Part shown: positions 41,952-54,235 of the stretch, one piece after another | Position numbering within the stretch: the stretch's first letter is position 1 | Layout: each line of letters opens with the position of its first letter | Assembly: GCA_019918135.1 (NCBI GenBank) | Contig: WBZZ01002713.1 | Coordinates: 41,001 to 105,000 of the forward strand | DNA length: 64,000 nt | Reading direction: 5' to 3' | Origin: Paulinella micropora | Lineage: Eukaryota; Cercozoa; Imbricatea; Euglyphida; Paulinellidae | Program-made: the position numbers and the translations under genes | The notes under the pieces: model-generated | Database searches by the model: none | Seen by the model: only the letters and a program-made list of their open reading frames with translations | Told to the model about the DNA's origin: nothing

Positions 41952-43218
41952 ATGGCCGCCAAGTTTCAGACGACAAACAACGGCGTAATTGCGGATCAGG
42001 TGAGAATTTTCTCGGCGTTTGTGATTTGCTAGCTTCTATGTTGCTAGTATTTTTTCTCAGTGTGTTTTTGTGTTTCTTTGCAACACTGTGTTATGTCTTG
42101 TGTATCTCTTTTTTTGTCAGGGCCATCTAGTGCATAGCTTAGCCAGCAACGATGTTCCGCAGGGAACGGTATTATTATGCCATACCTTTTTTTTATACAC
42201 CTTGTTTTTACCTACCAGCAAACGAAACCAATGTGTTGCTTTTTTGCAGTTTGCACCGCCAATGAGCAACCCAGTCTTTTCAAGCCAGTGTGCTATGAAT
42301 CAACAAGCCTACACGCTGGTTTCTCTCCCTTCATTTTTATGTTACCTATCTGTCTTGTGTATTTCCTTTGTTGTCAAAAGCTTTCTAGTGCCTAGCTTAG
42401 TTAGTAGCACCTCCCAATGTTCCGCAGGAGATAATATGCCATACCTTTTTTTTTTGATACACCTTGTTTTACCTACCAGCAAACAAGACACCAGTGTATT
42501 GCTTTTTTGCAGTTTGCACCGCCAATGAGCAACCCGGTCTTTTCAAGCCAGCCTGCCATGAATCAACAAGGCTACACGCTGGTCTCTCTCCCCTTATTTT
42601 TGGGTTACTTATCTGTCTTGTGTATTTCCTTTGTCGTCAGGGCTCTCTAGTGCATAGCTTAGCCAGCAGCACTACCAATGTTCCGCAGGAAACGGTATAT
42701 ATGCCATACCCTTTTTTTGATACACCTTGTTTTTACCTACCAGAAAACGAAACCAATGTGTCACTTTGTGCAGTTTGCACAGCCAATGAGCAGCCCGGTC
42801 TCTTCCAGCCAGCCTGCCGCGAATCAACACGACTACACGCCGGTCTCTGCCCATATTCTATCTCTCTCTCTCTCTTTCTCTCTCTTGTCTAATCTTTTTT
42901 TCTGTTTCTCTTTTGATAGATCCAAAGACACACTATGCTTGCAAGCCCTACAACAGAGTCGGCGCAGCTGCTGGTTTTTGCTCCCACCCCTCCTCCTTTT
43001 CCTTTCCCTTCTCTCTCTTTTGACTTCAGTCCTCGTGTAATACGTGATGTACCCCCCCCCCCCCTCTGCAAAAGTCTCCCCTTCTTTACTCTTTTTTTTG
43101 TCTTGTTGTTTTTTAGCAGAGAAGCTCTTCTCTAGCCTTTGGGGCGTCAAGGCCTTCATCATCACGTTTGCTAGCTAGCAACACCAATGTTCCGAACAGA
43201 ACGGTATTGATATTGTCT

Positions 43219-43251
<33 letters not shown>

Positions 43252-44134
43252 GTATACACGTACAAAAACACTGTCTTATATTCCAGAGAGCCGAACTATC
43301 GTGTCGCTTGCAGTTTGCACAGCCAATGAGCAACGCAATCTCTTCAGCCCGGCCTGCCACGAATCTACCAAACTACATGCCGGTCTACTACCCGCCTCCT
43401 TCTCCCCCCCCCCCCCCCCCCGCGCCCTCTTTCTCTATTTTTGTCTCTCTCGCTCTCTCTCTCGTCTAGTCTTTGCACGTTTCTGTTTTGTTAGATCCCA
43501 AGACACACTGTGCTTCCAAGCCCTAAACCAAACCTGGCGCAGCCGCTGGTCTCTGTCTCCTCCTTTTCCCTCCTCCTCTCTCTTGCGCCCTCTCCAGACT
43601 CCGTAATTTGTGATGTACCCCCGGCCCTCTGCAACAGTCTTCCCCCCCCCCCCCCCCCCCCTTTTTACTTTTTTCTGTCTTGTTGTGTTTTTTTTTCTAG
43701 CAGAGAAGCTCTCCTCTAGCCTATGGGGCGTCAGGGCCTTCATCATCACAATTGCCTTACCTTACACAAGAACAGCCACAGGTTTTTCTTTTCCCTTTCT
43801 CTCACACTCTCTGTTGTTTTCTTTTTTTGTTCGTGCGCCTTTTCCTTTGAAATCAAAACGACCGCCAAATGCTATGACATGTGTAGTTGGCAGCCAGCTC
43901 TTCTACTGTTTTGGCTGAACCTATGATGATGAGTCGCCCGGGCCCTGCGAGCCTTCCGTCGCAATCGGTGGTCCCGTCCAGCTCACAAACCCCCCCCCCC
44001 CCCCCCCCCCCCCCCGCGCCACATGGCCCCCCTCCCTCCTGGCATAAACCATTTTTGGTGTAGGAATCCCACGAGTCAAGCGGCGTGGACAATCTACAAC
44101 CAGCGGTCCAACAGGTTCTTGCTCCTCCTACCCT

Positions 44135-44182
<48 letters not shown>

Positions 44183-45830
44183 TATCCTTTTTCTGTGCGG
44201 GGAGGAAATAAAGGCACGTGTATGTTTAATATGTGTAGAGTCATCCCGCAAACGAAGAGCCTGGTCAGGAACTGACTCCTGTCTTCGAACAAGCGCAGGT
44301 CTTTTTCTTCTCCAAGTCTTTTCCTCTCTCTCTCTCTCTGTCTTCTTTTTTCTTTTCTCTTCCTATCACTTCTCTTTTTTTTCCTGTTCTTCCCTCTCGC
44401 TCTCTCCCCCTTTCTTTCTCTCTCACTTTGTGCGACTTTAAAAGCTATTCATATGTCTCGTATGTTGCTAGCAAACCCCCCTACCCAACACGACGGCTGT
44501 TTCCCCGAAGCAACAAAATGTACCCCTCAGCCCAGAAACTGTGCAAATGCTGTTGGGTCTGGAGGGATTGAAGCACAACAAGGAGATCGAAGACTTTACG
44601 AAACCAGTCAGCGTAGTACTTTTTCCGAAGGACTCCCAGAAAAACCTTGAATTGCTCCAAGCGGTCCACCAATGCCTGCTCGGGCACACACTACTCTGTT
44701 TTACGCTAGCGCCGGAGCAGCTGTCCAACGTTTTAAAAGCCTGCGCGTTCGGTGCTGTTAAGGGACTGGAGCTTAACTTTGTCTCGTCGTCAGAAGTCAG
44801 ATCTAAACCTCTGAGCCCATCGCGCGAGTCGAAGTGGATCCGGGAAAACATCACGACTTTACGCCTTACCGGCGAAGGCGTGAACGATTGCTTCCTGGCC
44901 TCGCTTTTTCAAGGAAGCTTCGACCGGCTGTCAACGCTGCAGATCCAAGCCTGCCCTAACCTGCACGGAAGCACGCTGGCGTCCTGTCTCTCTTGCACGG
45001 GAGTGCTTCGTCGTTTGTCTATCACCGGCTGTCGGAGCTTGCTTTCCAAACCCAACGACGGCGTGTCCCAAGCTCGTCTGCCGCAGCTGGAACATTTGCA
45101 AGTGGACCTGGTATCAACCGAACTCGTGGACGGTCGCTCCCTCTCGATCATCACACGCAGTGAGTGCAATGCCACGTTTTGTGTCGATATGTCTGGGCAT
45201 GATCTGGCGAAGGGCTCAAACCTCCTGACCACTCGCCTACTCAATCTGACCCCCCAAGCCAAGCCTGTGCTCCGGTTCGAAAGCCTGAGCCTGATGACGG
45301 CCAACGCCCAGGACGAGAAGAAAAAGGCCCTACAGTTTCAGGCCATGCTGATTACCATGGGACAACCCTTTTCACTGCAAAGACTGGACCTGGCCTTCGG
45401 GACGTTCCTTGCTCTGCACGAAATTCTAATCCACCTGCACGACCTGCGCAGAGACTCTCCAAGCCTCTTTACTCAGGACTTTGAACTGCACTTGTTCCAG
45501 CAGTTAGCAGTTGTCCACAACAACGCGCCAGAAGGCAGCGAGGCAAACGTGCTACGAGAGGAGATCCGGAGCATGCATTTCGTAAACGGTGAATTCAACC
45601 GGCTAAACATGACCCTTAAAAGAATGCAAGTGACCGAAGATAGCCAACCTCTGGCCTGGATCGAAGCTGAGAAAATGTCCGTCCAGTTTCTGGCGCCTTG
45701 CAGTTCGTTTTTCCAGAGCGGCACTGACCAGAATTCAATCACCCTCGTCTGGCTAATCTTGCTGACGAACTTATTTGGCTGGGCAGATGAGACAATGGTG
45801 CCGCGCCTGCCTTTTAAAGTGAAAAAGTGA
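41952..45830 (+). CDS. 15-exon gene: duplicated mini-exons plus a large LRR-like exon (about 750 residues)
   Basis: Proposed exons: 41952-41999, 42121-42168, 42250-42318, 42513-42581, 42641-42694, 42774-42842, 42920-42973, 43117-43203, 43314-43382, 43495-43548, 43701-43781, 43887-43967, 44064-44114, 44239-44298, 44472-45830. Each is flanked by AG and GT, each has a length divisible by three, and all introns are phase 0, so the joined frame is open from ATG 41952 to TGA 45828-45830. The mini-exons are repeats. One type encodes FAPPMSNPVFSSQ-type peptides (four copies), another GSLVHSLASS, another IQRHTMLASP (two copies), another QRSSSLAFGASRPSSS (two copies). The N-terminus is thus a disordered Ser/Pro/Gln region. 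The last exon encodes 452 residues with leucine-rich, Cys-containing repeats (ITTLRLTGEGVNDCFLASLF; LRRLSITGCRSLL). Introns are 80-200 bp and pyrimidine-rich. Individual splice sites, especially 43887-43967, are predictions. Confidence 0.7.
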
Positions 45831-46309
45831 AAAGAAACTTCCACGGAGTTCATGGAGATTTTGGAACATGGCGCCGTCGTGGTTAGCTTGTTTTTTTAAA
45901 AGGGGGAGGAAAAAGAGAGAAGGAGGGGTTAAGATGGATAGGAACCGTTGTTTTTAATTAAACCCAAAAAAAAAAACTTTGGCTATGGACATTTTTCAGC
46001 AGTAGCCCCGGCCGTGAATTAAGGTTTCCGGAACTATGGCGCTGGCGGCCAAAAAAAAAGATAGAAAAAAAAAAGTTTTCTTTTGAGGTAGCCTCCGGAT
46101 TTCGCGGCCAAAATATATAAGTTACCCATAGCGATCAAAAAGAAAATGAGCGGCCTCCGGATTTCATGATAAATTTCGTTGCCAACGCGAATTCGTCGGC
46201 ATATCCAGTGAATTGGGTTTGTAAAAAACAGATTGGCAGGAGAATATGGTCCAAACCGGGAAACTTTAGTGACAGAAAACAAGTTAGAATATAATACTGT
46301 TTTGTAGAC
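45831..46309. other. Spacer with a short repeated motif
   Basis: GCCTCCGGATTTC occurs twice (about 46090 and 46151). A minus-strand frame (46282-46034) of 82 codons has two hydrophobic stretches but no supporting feature. Otherwise nothing. Confidence 0.4.
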
Positions 46310-47685
46310 TCAGCGGAGCTCGTGAAGCCACACGCAAGCAGTGCTCCCCAGCTCGCGGTAAGGCAGGCCTAGCATAAGCTCTGCTAGGGCCACCCAGTCA
46401 CCCAGCGTTGTCAAAGTCAGGAACCGTGTGTGACCCACGGGCCGCTCGGCCGAGACTTTCCCCAACTGCAGCGAGTAGGTTATGTCAGCCGAGCCTTCCG
46501 AGATCTGTGGGCTGGACACCAAATACTTTTTCTGCAGCTGACCTTGGGCGTAATTCTCATCTGAGAAGAAAACTGCTTCTGCTCTAGGAGGTTTACTCGC
46601 CAATGTCATGGAGCGCGTTTGTCTGGTAGTTGGCGCCGCTGGGCGCCTGTTACGCTTCCCTGGTTTCTTTCCGTCGCCAACAGCTTGCGAGCTGTCCAGG
46701 GGATCGCTGGGAGCGCTGTCTTTGCCTTCGGCAGCTCCTTCATTTTCGACGTATCTTTGCCGCGCGACATACACAAAAGCTCCCATAATGGCCAGACCAG
46801 TTACAACTCTTGTGATAGTTGTTTTGACAAATGCCCATGCACCGCCCGCGCTTTCAGCATTGTCGCTACTAGTTCCTGTACCGTCTGATTCCTGGATATT
46901 ATTCTGGCCTGCGCTTTCAGCATTGTAGCTACTAGTTCCTGTACCGTCTGATTCCTGGTTATTATTTTGGCCCGCGCTTTCAGCATTGCCGCTACTAGTT
47001 CCTGTACCGTATGATTCATGGTTTTTCTGGTCTTCTTCAGTCGAATCGTCCTCCGAGTCGTCTTTTAGCTCTACCTCTTCTTCGTCGCTTTCTTTGTCAC
47101 CTTGTTTCGATATTCCACTGGTAGGCCCTGTGCCGCCTTGTGCCTGCTCTTCTCGCACCTCACGCATTGCAGTTTGCAAGGCCCGTTGCGTTTTCTTATT
47201 ATAGTCGGAAGAAGCAGGCAAACAGTAACTCATAAGAGTGGTCATGTTTTGCCAGCAATTCTCCTGCATGTCATCGGATTCTGCTGCACTGTTCAGAAAT
47301 CTACTGATAGGCACGGGGCTTACGAGTGAAGTACTACTCGTTCTATTGTGTGGCCATTCGGGCCATATAAGCTCAGTATTTCCGCTGGGGATGTGGGCTG
47401 AAGTTACGTAAATATACGTTGTGCCGCCTGCGATAGAGAGGATGCTTAACACAAAGCCTCTCAGTATTTTCTGACGACCTTCTTGCTTCCCGGGATAGAT
47501 TGCAGTTTTGTTGGGTTCAACAAATCGATTGTTAGTAATTCTTGCAACCGGGCTTCAAGGAGCAAGAATTTAGCAAGTTGTTTATATTGGTCCGGCAACC
47601 CGATTGCATTCAGAAGAGCAAAGTAATCCTCAGCTGCCCGCTTTCTCCTACCGCCGCCTGTTATAACAGCTCTGTGTGTGTTCAT
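46310..47685 (-). pseudogene. Two-pass membrane orphan with acidic repeat domain, one frameshift
   Basis: ATG 47685 (MNTHRAVITGGGRRKRAAED) begins a helical N-terminal part. Near 47455 the frame must change to reach a hydrophobic segment (GFVLSILSIAGGTTYIYV), the likely first membrane helix. A lumenal or external region, an acidic stretch and three tandem 22-residue repeats (QESDGTGTSSYNAESAGQNN and variants) lead to a second helix (TRVVTGLAIMGAFVYVA). A basic tail with KKPGKRNRR and a 100-residue C-terminal domain follow. I recognise no family. It is one gene if the shift is an assembly error. Confidence 0.5.
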
Positions 47686-47748
47686 TCTTTTCTTTCTTTG
47701 TCTTTGATGTATGCACAGGGTAAACGTGTTGCTTTGTGTTATTTCTGC

Positions 47749-50249
47749 CTAACGCAGGTAGTACTGATAAGGGTTAGCAAATTCTAAATCAGAAAATTGC
47801 GTGCAATACGCGCTCGTGCCAGTATTTACGTTTCCACCGCTCAAGTCCACATTTGTATTGCTGTAGTATCTGATGTAGTACCAATTGGTGCCATCGTTAG
47901 AACCCGCTACGTACAGCGCCGCGGGGCCCGCGTATTCTCGGTTGGCCCCCGGCACCGTGGAGCAAATGTAGATCGTTGAAATCCTGGCGGCGGTCGTTGA
48001 TGACTGCAAGTACAACACCTGTCCCGTCACGGGACTCAGATTACTGGTCGGTACATTAAGGATCGTGTGTGATGTTTTGCTCGTTTGGCAATAAAACAAA
48101 TTTCTTGCGGTGTCGGACGTATACAGGGTGAGGTAGTCGCTGGCAGTAGTGCTTATGTAGCTAGTGGCTATGTCAGAATCCATGGCGTGGATTGCAACGG
48201 CATTGTTGGAAAATGCAGACACGCCCAGCCTGTGTTGGTGTTAGAATTTACACCGGTGTTGAAAGTTGCGGTGATAAAATAGTTGCTTGCACAGAACCGC
48301 GATGGCGTAGTCGAAACGGTTGGCGTCCCGGAACGGGTCGGCGTCACAGACACGGTCGGCGTCACGGACACGGTCGGCGTCACGGTCGGCGTCACGGTCG
48401 GCGTCACAGACACGGTCGGCGTCACGGTCGGCGTCGGCGACACTGGGATGCACATGGGCACGTCCAGCGTGATTATAAGGTCGCCAAAGCGTGCGCCTAC
48501 GTCACAGGGCCACGTGGGTTCATAGTAAACCCAGTTTTTGGAAACAACAAAGCGGTACCCGTTGAAGCTAGACGTCGGTGTCAGGCTGATGAAGCGTTGC
48601 TGCCCTGCGGTCCAGCTGCTCCAGCTGCCGCCGGTGGCCAGCAAGGTCCAAGGGCCGCCAAGGTCGACCGAGCCAAAGACTCGCAACGTGTCAACTGCCG
48701 TAATCTCTGGACACCCAGTTGTAACTATGCAGCCTCTATTAGCAAAACCGATAGTGCGCCGGGTAGCATGGATCCCGAATGACCGCAACATTGCGGGAAC
48801 CGCGTCTGACTTGGTTATTTGCACGTAATCACCGTAATAAGTTGTCACCGAGGGCCATACAGAATAAGCTGTCGTCGAGGACCCCATAGAAGCTGTGCCA
48901 GAACAGACACTGTTTACCTTTGGCGTCGTGTAGTTTGAAGAATTAGAGGCCCAGGGAGTGAGGCCGTCGCCGTCCATGGCGGTGCTTGCGCTGCCTGCAC
49001 TGGCGCTGCTGACGCTGACGATCCAGCCGAACATGTTGCCGGGCGACGTCAGTTCGCTCCGGTTAACGTAGCCGGAGCCGCACGTGCAGTAGAAGGCGCC
49101 GTACGTGTTGGTGCAGACGCCGTTGGCGGTGCAGCCGCCGTTGTTGGCGAGGGCGCACTCGTCGACGTCGGGCGACGCGGATGGCGTCACGGACCGCGTC
49201 ACGGAAATGGTCGGCGTCACGGACCGCGTCGCGGAAATGGTCGGCGTCACGGACCGCGTCACGGAAATGGTCGGCGTCACGGAAATGGTCGGCGTCACGG
49301 AGATCGTGGCCGTCGGTGACACCGAGCTCGACAGGGACCGCGAACTGGTCACCGACGCCGAGATGGACAGGGACACCGAGCTGGTCACCGAGGGCGAGCT
49401 GCACAGGGACACCGAGCTGGTCACCGAGGGCGAGCGGCACAGGGACACCGAGCTGGTCACCGAGGGCGAGCTGGACAGGGACACCGAGCTGGTCACCGAG
49501 GGCGAGCTGGACAGGGACACCGAGCTGGTCACTGAGGGCGAGCTGGACAAGGACACCGAGCTGGCCACCGAGCTGGACAGGAACATGTAGGCAGTATCTA
49601 TCACGCGCGACAGGTCCCAGCCCGTGACGTTGGCAAACTTGAGGCACGGCGAGTCCGCAAAGGCCGCGCGCGTGCTGGTCAGCGACGCACGCACCCGCAG
49701 ACCCGACACGTCGAAGCACGCGGCCCGCGACAGCCCCGCGAAGCTAAACGCCAGGCTCTGCAACCCCGTCGTGTCCAGCTGGTCCAGGGACGGCAGCCAC
49801 TCCAGCGCCGTCTCGCCGTAGAAGTGTTGCCCCGTCTCGGCCGCGAGCCGCAGCCCGCCCCACTGCAGCACCTTGCGCAAGGCTACCCGGCCGCCGCCGC
49901 CGTGTTGGGCCCGCCAATCCAAGGTCATAGCCCACGCCGGCAGCCGGCCGCGCACTACCACCAAGAACACGCCGCCGTCGGTGAAAGTGTGGCTGCACGG
50001 CCCCGGCAGCGCACTGCACTGCTGCGCGGCCCCTCCCTGCTCCCAAAAAACCTCCCAGACATCGGTCGCTGTCGTGCGACGGCGCCGCCGAGTCGCGGCG
50101 GCCCCGTTGGCGCCGGCGGCCGGCAGCGTCCAGTTGTCGCCCGCCGCGCTCACCGACAGCTCCAGCACCAGGTCGCCGGGCGTAGCCGACGAGGGGTCAT
50201 ACGGGCAATACGCACGCAACAGCAACGGCAGCAAGGCCGCCAGCAACAC
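47749..50249 (-). pseudogene. Surface protein 1: signal peptide, BspA-like region, Ser-rich stalk, EGF, galactose-binding-like domains
   Basis: ATG 50249 begins MLLAALLPLLLRAYCPYD, a signal peptide. A region ending WDLSRVIDTAYMF is typical of BspA-like (DUF285) repeats but is cut off after one unit. Next comes a Ser/Val/Thr stalk of about 15 repeats (SPSVTSSVSLSS), then an EGF-like calcium-binding module (DVDECALANNGGC...CTCGSGY). A domain with a galactose-binding/discoidin-like pattern (VFGSVDLGGPWTLL, GYRFVVSKNW) follows, then a Pro/Thr/Val stalk. After a one-base lesion near 48200 there is a second such domain (VAGSNDGTNWYYIRYYS) ending FANPYQYYLR. No membrane helix is seen. It is probably a secreted or cell-wall adhesin. 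Confidence 0.6.
49185..49580. repeat. Coding tandem repeats of the Ser/Thr stalk in surface protein 1
   Basis: Two repeat types lie side by side: 24-33 bp units around CGGAAATGGTCGGCGTCACG (49190-49320) and 36-bp units around ACCGAGCTGGTCACCGAGGG (49340-49570). Units are multiples of three, so the frame survives copy-number change. Confidence 0.8.
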
Positions 50250-50718
50250 GCGCGGCTACCCTGGGAAGCTGCCGGGAACTAGGTTCAACTGCATCATCAT
50301 CATCCCCATCTCTTTTCTGTAGATATTAATAAATGTATTCCAGCCTCGCTGGCACGGGGCTGGAAGGGGGGTCGATAGGGAGGAGGTGAAGGGGGGGGGG
50401 GGGGGGAGGAGGGCAAGGGATCGGAGAGAATGCAGGGGCTCTTCTTTTTGAAATCAGAAAAAAGGGTAAATGATGAAGTGCAACCACCATGCGAGCCACG
50501 GGAGTGTTTTGCCGGGTCGTGTTCTGGTGATTGAAGCCCCAGTCCGCTGCGCATATTTTAATAATTGTTGACTGGGGGTATTTGCCTGTCGCGCCAAAGA
50601 ATTGTTCTCAGCCCTAGATTTCCGCGCGAATACGTAGTGGTCATGTAGAACAGGCACCCAAACACTGGCTCGGCAGTACTTTGGCGACCCCAAACGCCAC
50701 TAAAGTCTACAGCGGGAG
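50250..50718. other. Spacer: duplicated 5' flank of surface protein 1
   Basis: About 50270-50560 matches 54220-54470 (CTGGCACGGGGCT, GGTAAATGATGAAGTGCAAC, GAGCCACGGGGGTGTTTTGC-like blocks in the same order). Promoter DNA was therefore duplicated with the gene. Contains a G run (50392-50406). Confidence 0.65.
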
Positions 50719-53700
50719 TTAGCATGTGAGGGCAAAGACGGCAGTCATAAATAAACAGACCGCTGTCGTAAGTACCAGTACCATGAACTCTCTACCATAA
50801 ACTCTCCACATAACGCAGTCCGGCGTAATAAGCGTGCCAGCGTAGTAGCGCAGTTCATACATCATATCAGAATCCTCTCCCCTGCTGCCTACTTGGGTCA
50901 AATTCGTCGCAAAAAAGAAGTTAGTGTTCGCGTCGGTTGGCGCAGTAGGTGAGAACAAGATCCACTTATCGCCGTTGCTTTTAATGTTGGAATAAAAGTA
51001 GCGGGTCGACGAGAGCCGCAAGCTTCGCCAATTAGTGGGGGTAATACTGGACGCGTAAAAGTTATCCGGACAAGCTCCGTGCGGCTGCCCGCGGCCCCGC
51101 CATTACTCGCCGCGCAGTACGTGTTAGAGGACACTAGTATGCGCAGCTTGACTGTGCCCTCAAACCAGTGGAAACAGTCTCGGGAGAGCCCCGTCGCGAT
51201 CATATCCCTGTTTACGCAGGTCGAGCACGGACGATTGAACCCAGCACAATTCCAACAAGGCGAGGGGCTCGCACGACGCGCCGCAAGTCCAGGAGCTACT
51301 AGTTCTCGGGTCACTTTGACTGCATTCGTTAATATCTGTGCACCCGCCGGAAACCGGGCTGGTGCCGGGTCGGCATGGGCTCCCGGTCGGCGTGTAGGTT
51401 CGGGTTGGGGTCTGCGACGGCGAGCGGGTTGGCGTGACGGAAATGGTCGGCGAGCGGGTTGGCGTGACGGAAATGGTCGGCGTGACGGAAATGGTCGGCG
51501 TGACCGAAATGGTCGGGGTCGCGGAGGTGCTCGGGGACGGCGAGCGGGTTGGCGTAACTGAAATCGTTGGCGTGACCGAGCCCGTCGACGTCTGCGTGGC
51601 CGAGCTAGTTGGCGTGAGCGTAATCGTCGGCGTCACCGAGGGAGTGAGCGACGCCGAGCGGGAGGCGGTCGCCGAAGCCGTCGGAGTGATCGAGGGGCTC
51701 GCGGAGGGTGAGGGCCAAGTGGTAAGACCGAAGCTGTCAAGCCGTAGCCTCAATGCCGTCGGGCACCAAAGCGTGGGATAAAGGTTGCTGCCATTCTCCA
51801 CCAGGACATCGATTGTAGCTAGCTGTTGGTCCTCGGAGGCTAGCTGGGAAAAGTTGTAGGTTTTTTGCACTGCGTTGCCGTCGATCCCGGAGGAGGAAAA
51901 GCTGCCACTAAACACGGTGTTTGTAGTGCTTTTGCTGGAATAGACTCTGACGTAAAAATTATACACTACTGAGTTCAGGTTTTGGAGGTAGGCGCTGTAC
52001 CAGTATACTTGGTTGGCTCTGAGGATGACGGGTTCGCTCGCGGCAACTGTGTGCCTAAGAGAGAAATAACCGTAGGCACCATTGGTCGCACAATACGCAA
52101 TTGAACTTCAGGTTGCCTGTATTTGTGACGATAAAGTTACGTGAATTGCCTCCCGCGTTGTTGCGGACGCTGCAGTCCCCCCCCAGGCCTAATGTCGGCG
52201 GGACTGGATAGGTCGTCCCACAGCCGCCGCCGCTCTGTCTGAAATAGAAGCAGGGGCTTCTGGAGCTGCTGACGCTCGGGCTTATGCTGGCAGTGCTGGA
52301 ACCGGTGGGACTCATCGTTGGCGTCTGTGTCGGGGTCATGGTCGCGCTGGGGCTGCGCGTTGGCGTCGCCGACACGCTCGGCGTCTCCGAGAGGCTCCGG
52401 GTTAGGCTGGGGGACTGGCTAGGCGAAATGGTCGGCGTGGCCGAGCGCGTGGGCGAGCTGGTCGACGTCATTGAGTTGGAGGCAGTGGATGACACCGAGC
52501 TAGACAGAGACGGAGAGCTCGACAAGGAGCGCGATCCCGTCACCGACGCCGACCCGGACACGGACACCGAGCTGGACACGGACACCGAGCTGGACACGGA
52601 CACCGAGCTGGTCAGCGACGCCGAACTGGTCAGCGACGCCGAGCCGGTCAGCGACGCCGAGCTGGACAGCGACGCCGAGCTGGACACCGACGCCGAGCCG
52701 GTCGGCGACGCCGAGCTGGACACCGATGCCGAGCTTGACACCGACGCCGAGCCGGACACGGACACCGAGCTGGTCAGCGACGCCGAGCCAGACACAGACA
52801 CCGAGCCGGTCGGCGACGCCGAGCCGGACACGGACACCGAGCTGGACACAGGCACCGAGCTGGACACAGACACCGAGCTGGTCAGCGACGCCGAGCTGGA
52901 CACCGACTCCGAGCTGGTCAGCGAAGCCGAGCTGGTCAGCGACGCCGAGACGGACACGGATGCCGAGCCGGACAAGGACTCCGAGCTGGACACGGACACC
53001 GAGCTGGACACGGACTCCGAGCTGGACACGGACACCGAGCCCGTCAGCGACGCCGAGCCCGTCAGCGACGCCGAGCTAGACACCGACACCGAGCCAGTCA
53101 TCGAGGCAGAGCCAGTCACCAAGGCCGAGCTAGTCACCGACGCCGATCTGGACGGGGACACTGAGCTAGAGCGCGAAACCGAGCCAGAGGGGCTCTGCGA
53201 AGGCCAGCTGTCCATGCACGCGCGGGGAGCCTGGGACTTTGGCAGCACAGACCCGCGCGCTAGGCCCTCGCAGAAGGCCGCGGTGGACTGCGGGTCCATG
53301 GGCGCTACCGTCCAGTTGTTCAGGTTCTGCACCAGCGTAGGCGTGCCAGATAGCATTCCGCTGGCGTCTTGCAGGCTGTCTGGCCTCCAGTGAGACAGGT
53401 CCGCCCCGAGCATCGACGCGTTCGCAAACATGCCGCTGGCGTTCACGACCCGCGACCTGTTCCAGCTTGCCAGTCCGGGCAGCGACGTGGCCTGTGTGCC
53501 GCGGAACATGTAGGCCGTATCTATCACACGCGATAGGTCCCAGCTCGTGACGTTGGCAAACTTGAGGCACGGCGAGTCCGCAAAGGCGGCGCGAGTGCTG
53601 GTCAGCGACGCACGCACCCGCAGACCCGATACGTCGAAGCACGCGGCCCGCGACAGCCCCGCGAAGCTAAACGCCAGGCTCTGCAACCCCGTCGTGTCCA

Positions 53701-54235
53701 GCTGGTCCAGGGGCGGCAGCCACTCCAGCGCCGTCTCGCCGTAGAAGTGTTGCCCCGTCTCGGCCGCGAGCCGCAGCCCGCCCCACTGCAGCACCTTGCG
53801 CAAGGCTACCCGGCCGCCGCCGCCGTGTTGGGCCCGCCAATCCAAGGTCATAGCCCACGCCGGCAGCCGGCCGCGCACTACCACCAAGAACACGCCGCCG
53901 TCGGTGAAAGTGTGGCTGCACGGCCCCGGCAGCGCACTGCATTGCTGCGCGGCCCCTCCCTGCTCCCAAAAAACTTCCCAGACAACACCAGCCGCCGTCG
54001 CGCGGCGGCGCCGCCGAGTCGCGGCGGCCCCGTTGGCGCCGGCGGCCGGCGGCGTCCAGTTGTCGCCCGCCGCGCTCACCGACAGCTCCAGCACCAAGTC
54101 GCCGGGCGTAGCCACAGAGTGGTCATACGGGCAATACGCGTGCAACAGCAACGGCAGCAAGGCAGCCAGCAACACGCGCGCCCGCCCCGGGGAGCTACCG
54201 GGAACTAGGTTCAACTGCATCATCATCATCCCCAT
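50719..54235 (-). pseudogene. Surface protein 2: signal peptide, BspA-like repeats, long Ser stalk, EGF-like, membrane anchor; frameshifted
   Basis: ATG 54235 precedes a signal peptide almost the same as that of surface protein 1 (LLAALLPLLLHAYCPYD). Several BspA-like units follow (WDLSRVIDTAYMF, WNRSRVVNASGMFANAS, LNNWTVAPMDP), then a 230-residue Ser-rich stalk (SVSVSSSASLTGSAS type). A Cys-containing domain runs into a different phase near 52090 and continues (YNFYVRVYSSKSTTN) to a Thr/Pro stalk and a CTDINEC EGF-like start. Further phase changes near 51300 and 51030 lead to a C-terminal helix (MVLVLTTAVCLFMTAVFAL), a probable membrane anchor. Treating these frames as one gene rests on continuous codon character and the modular order. 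It may instead be two fused fragments. Confidence 0.5.
52500..53160. repeat. Coding tandem repeats of the Ser stalk in surface protein 2
   Basis: About 36 units of 18 bp around GACACCGAGCTGGACACG, alternating with GTCAGCGACGCCGAG. The units encode Ser-Val-Ser-Val-Ser-Ser-type hexapeptides on the minus strand. Confidence 0.85.

Noticed and set aside
48168-49821. Plus-strand Arg/Thr/Asp-rich frames opposite the surface genes
   Set aside because: They are mirror frames of the GC-rich stalk repeats; signal peptides, EGF and domain patterns are only on the minus strand.
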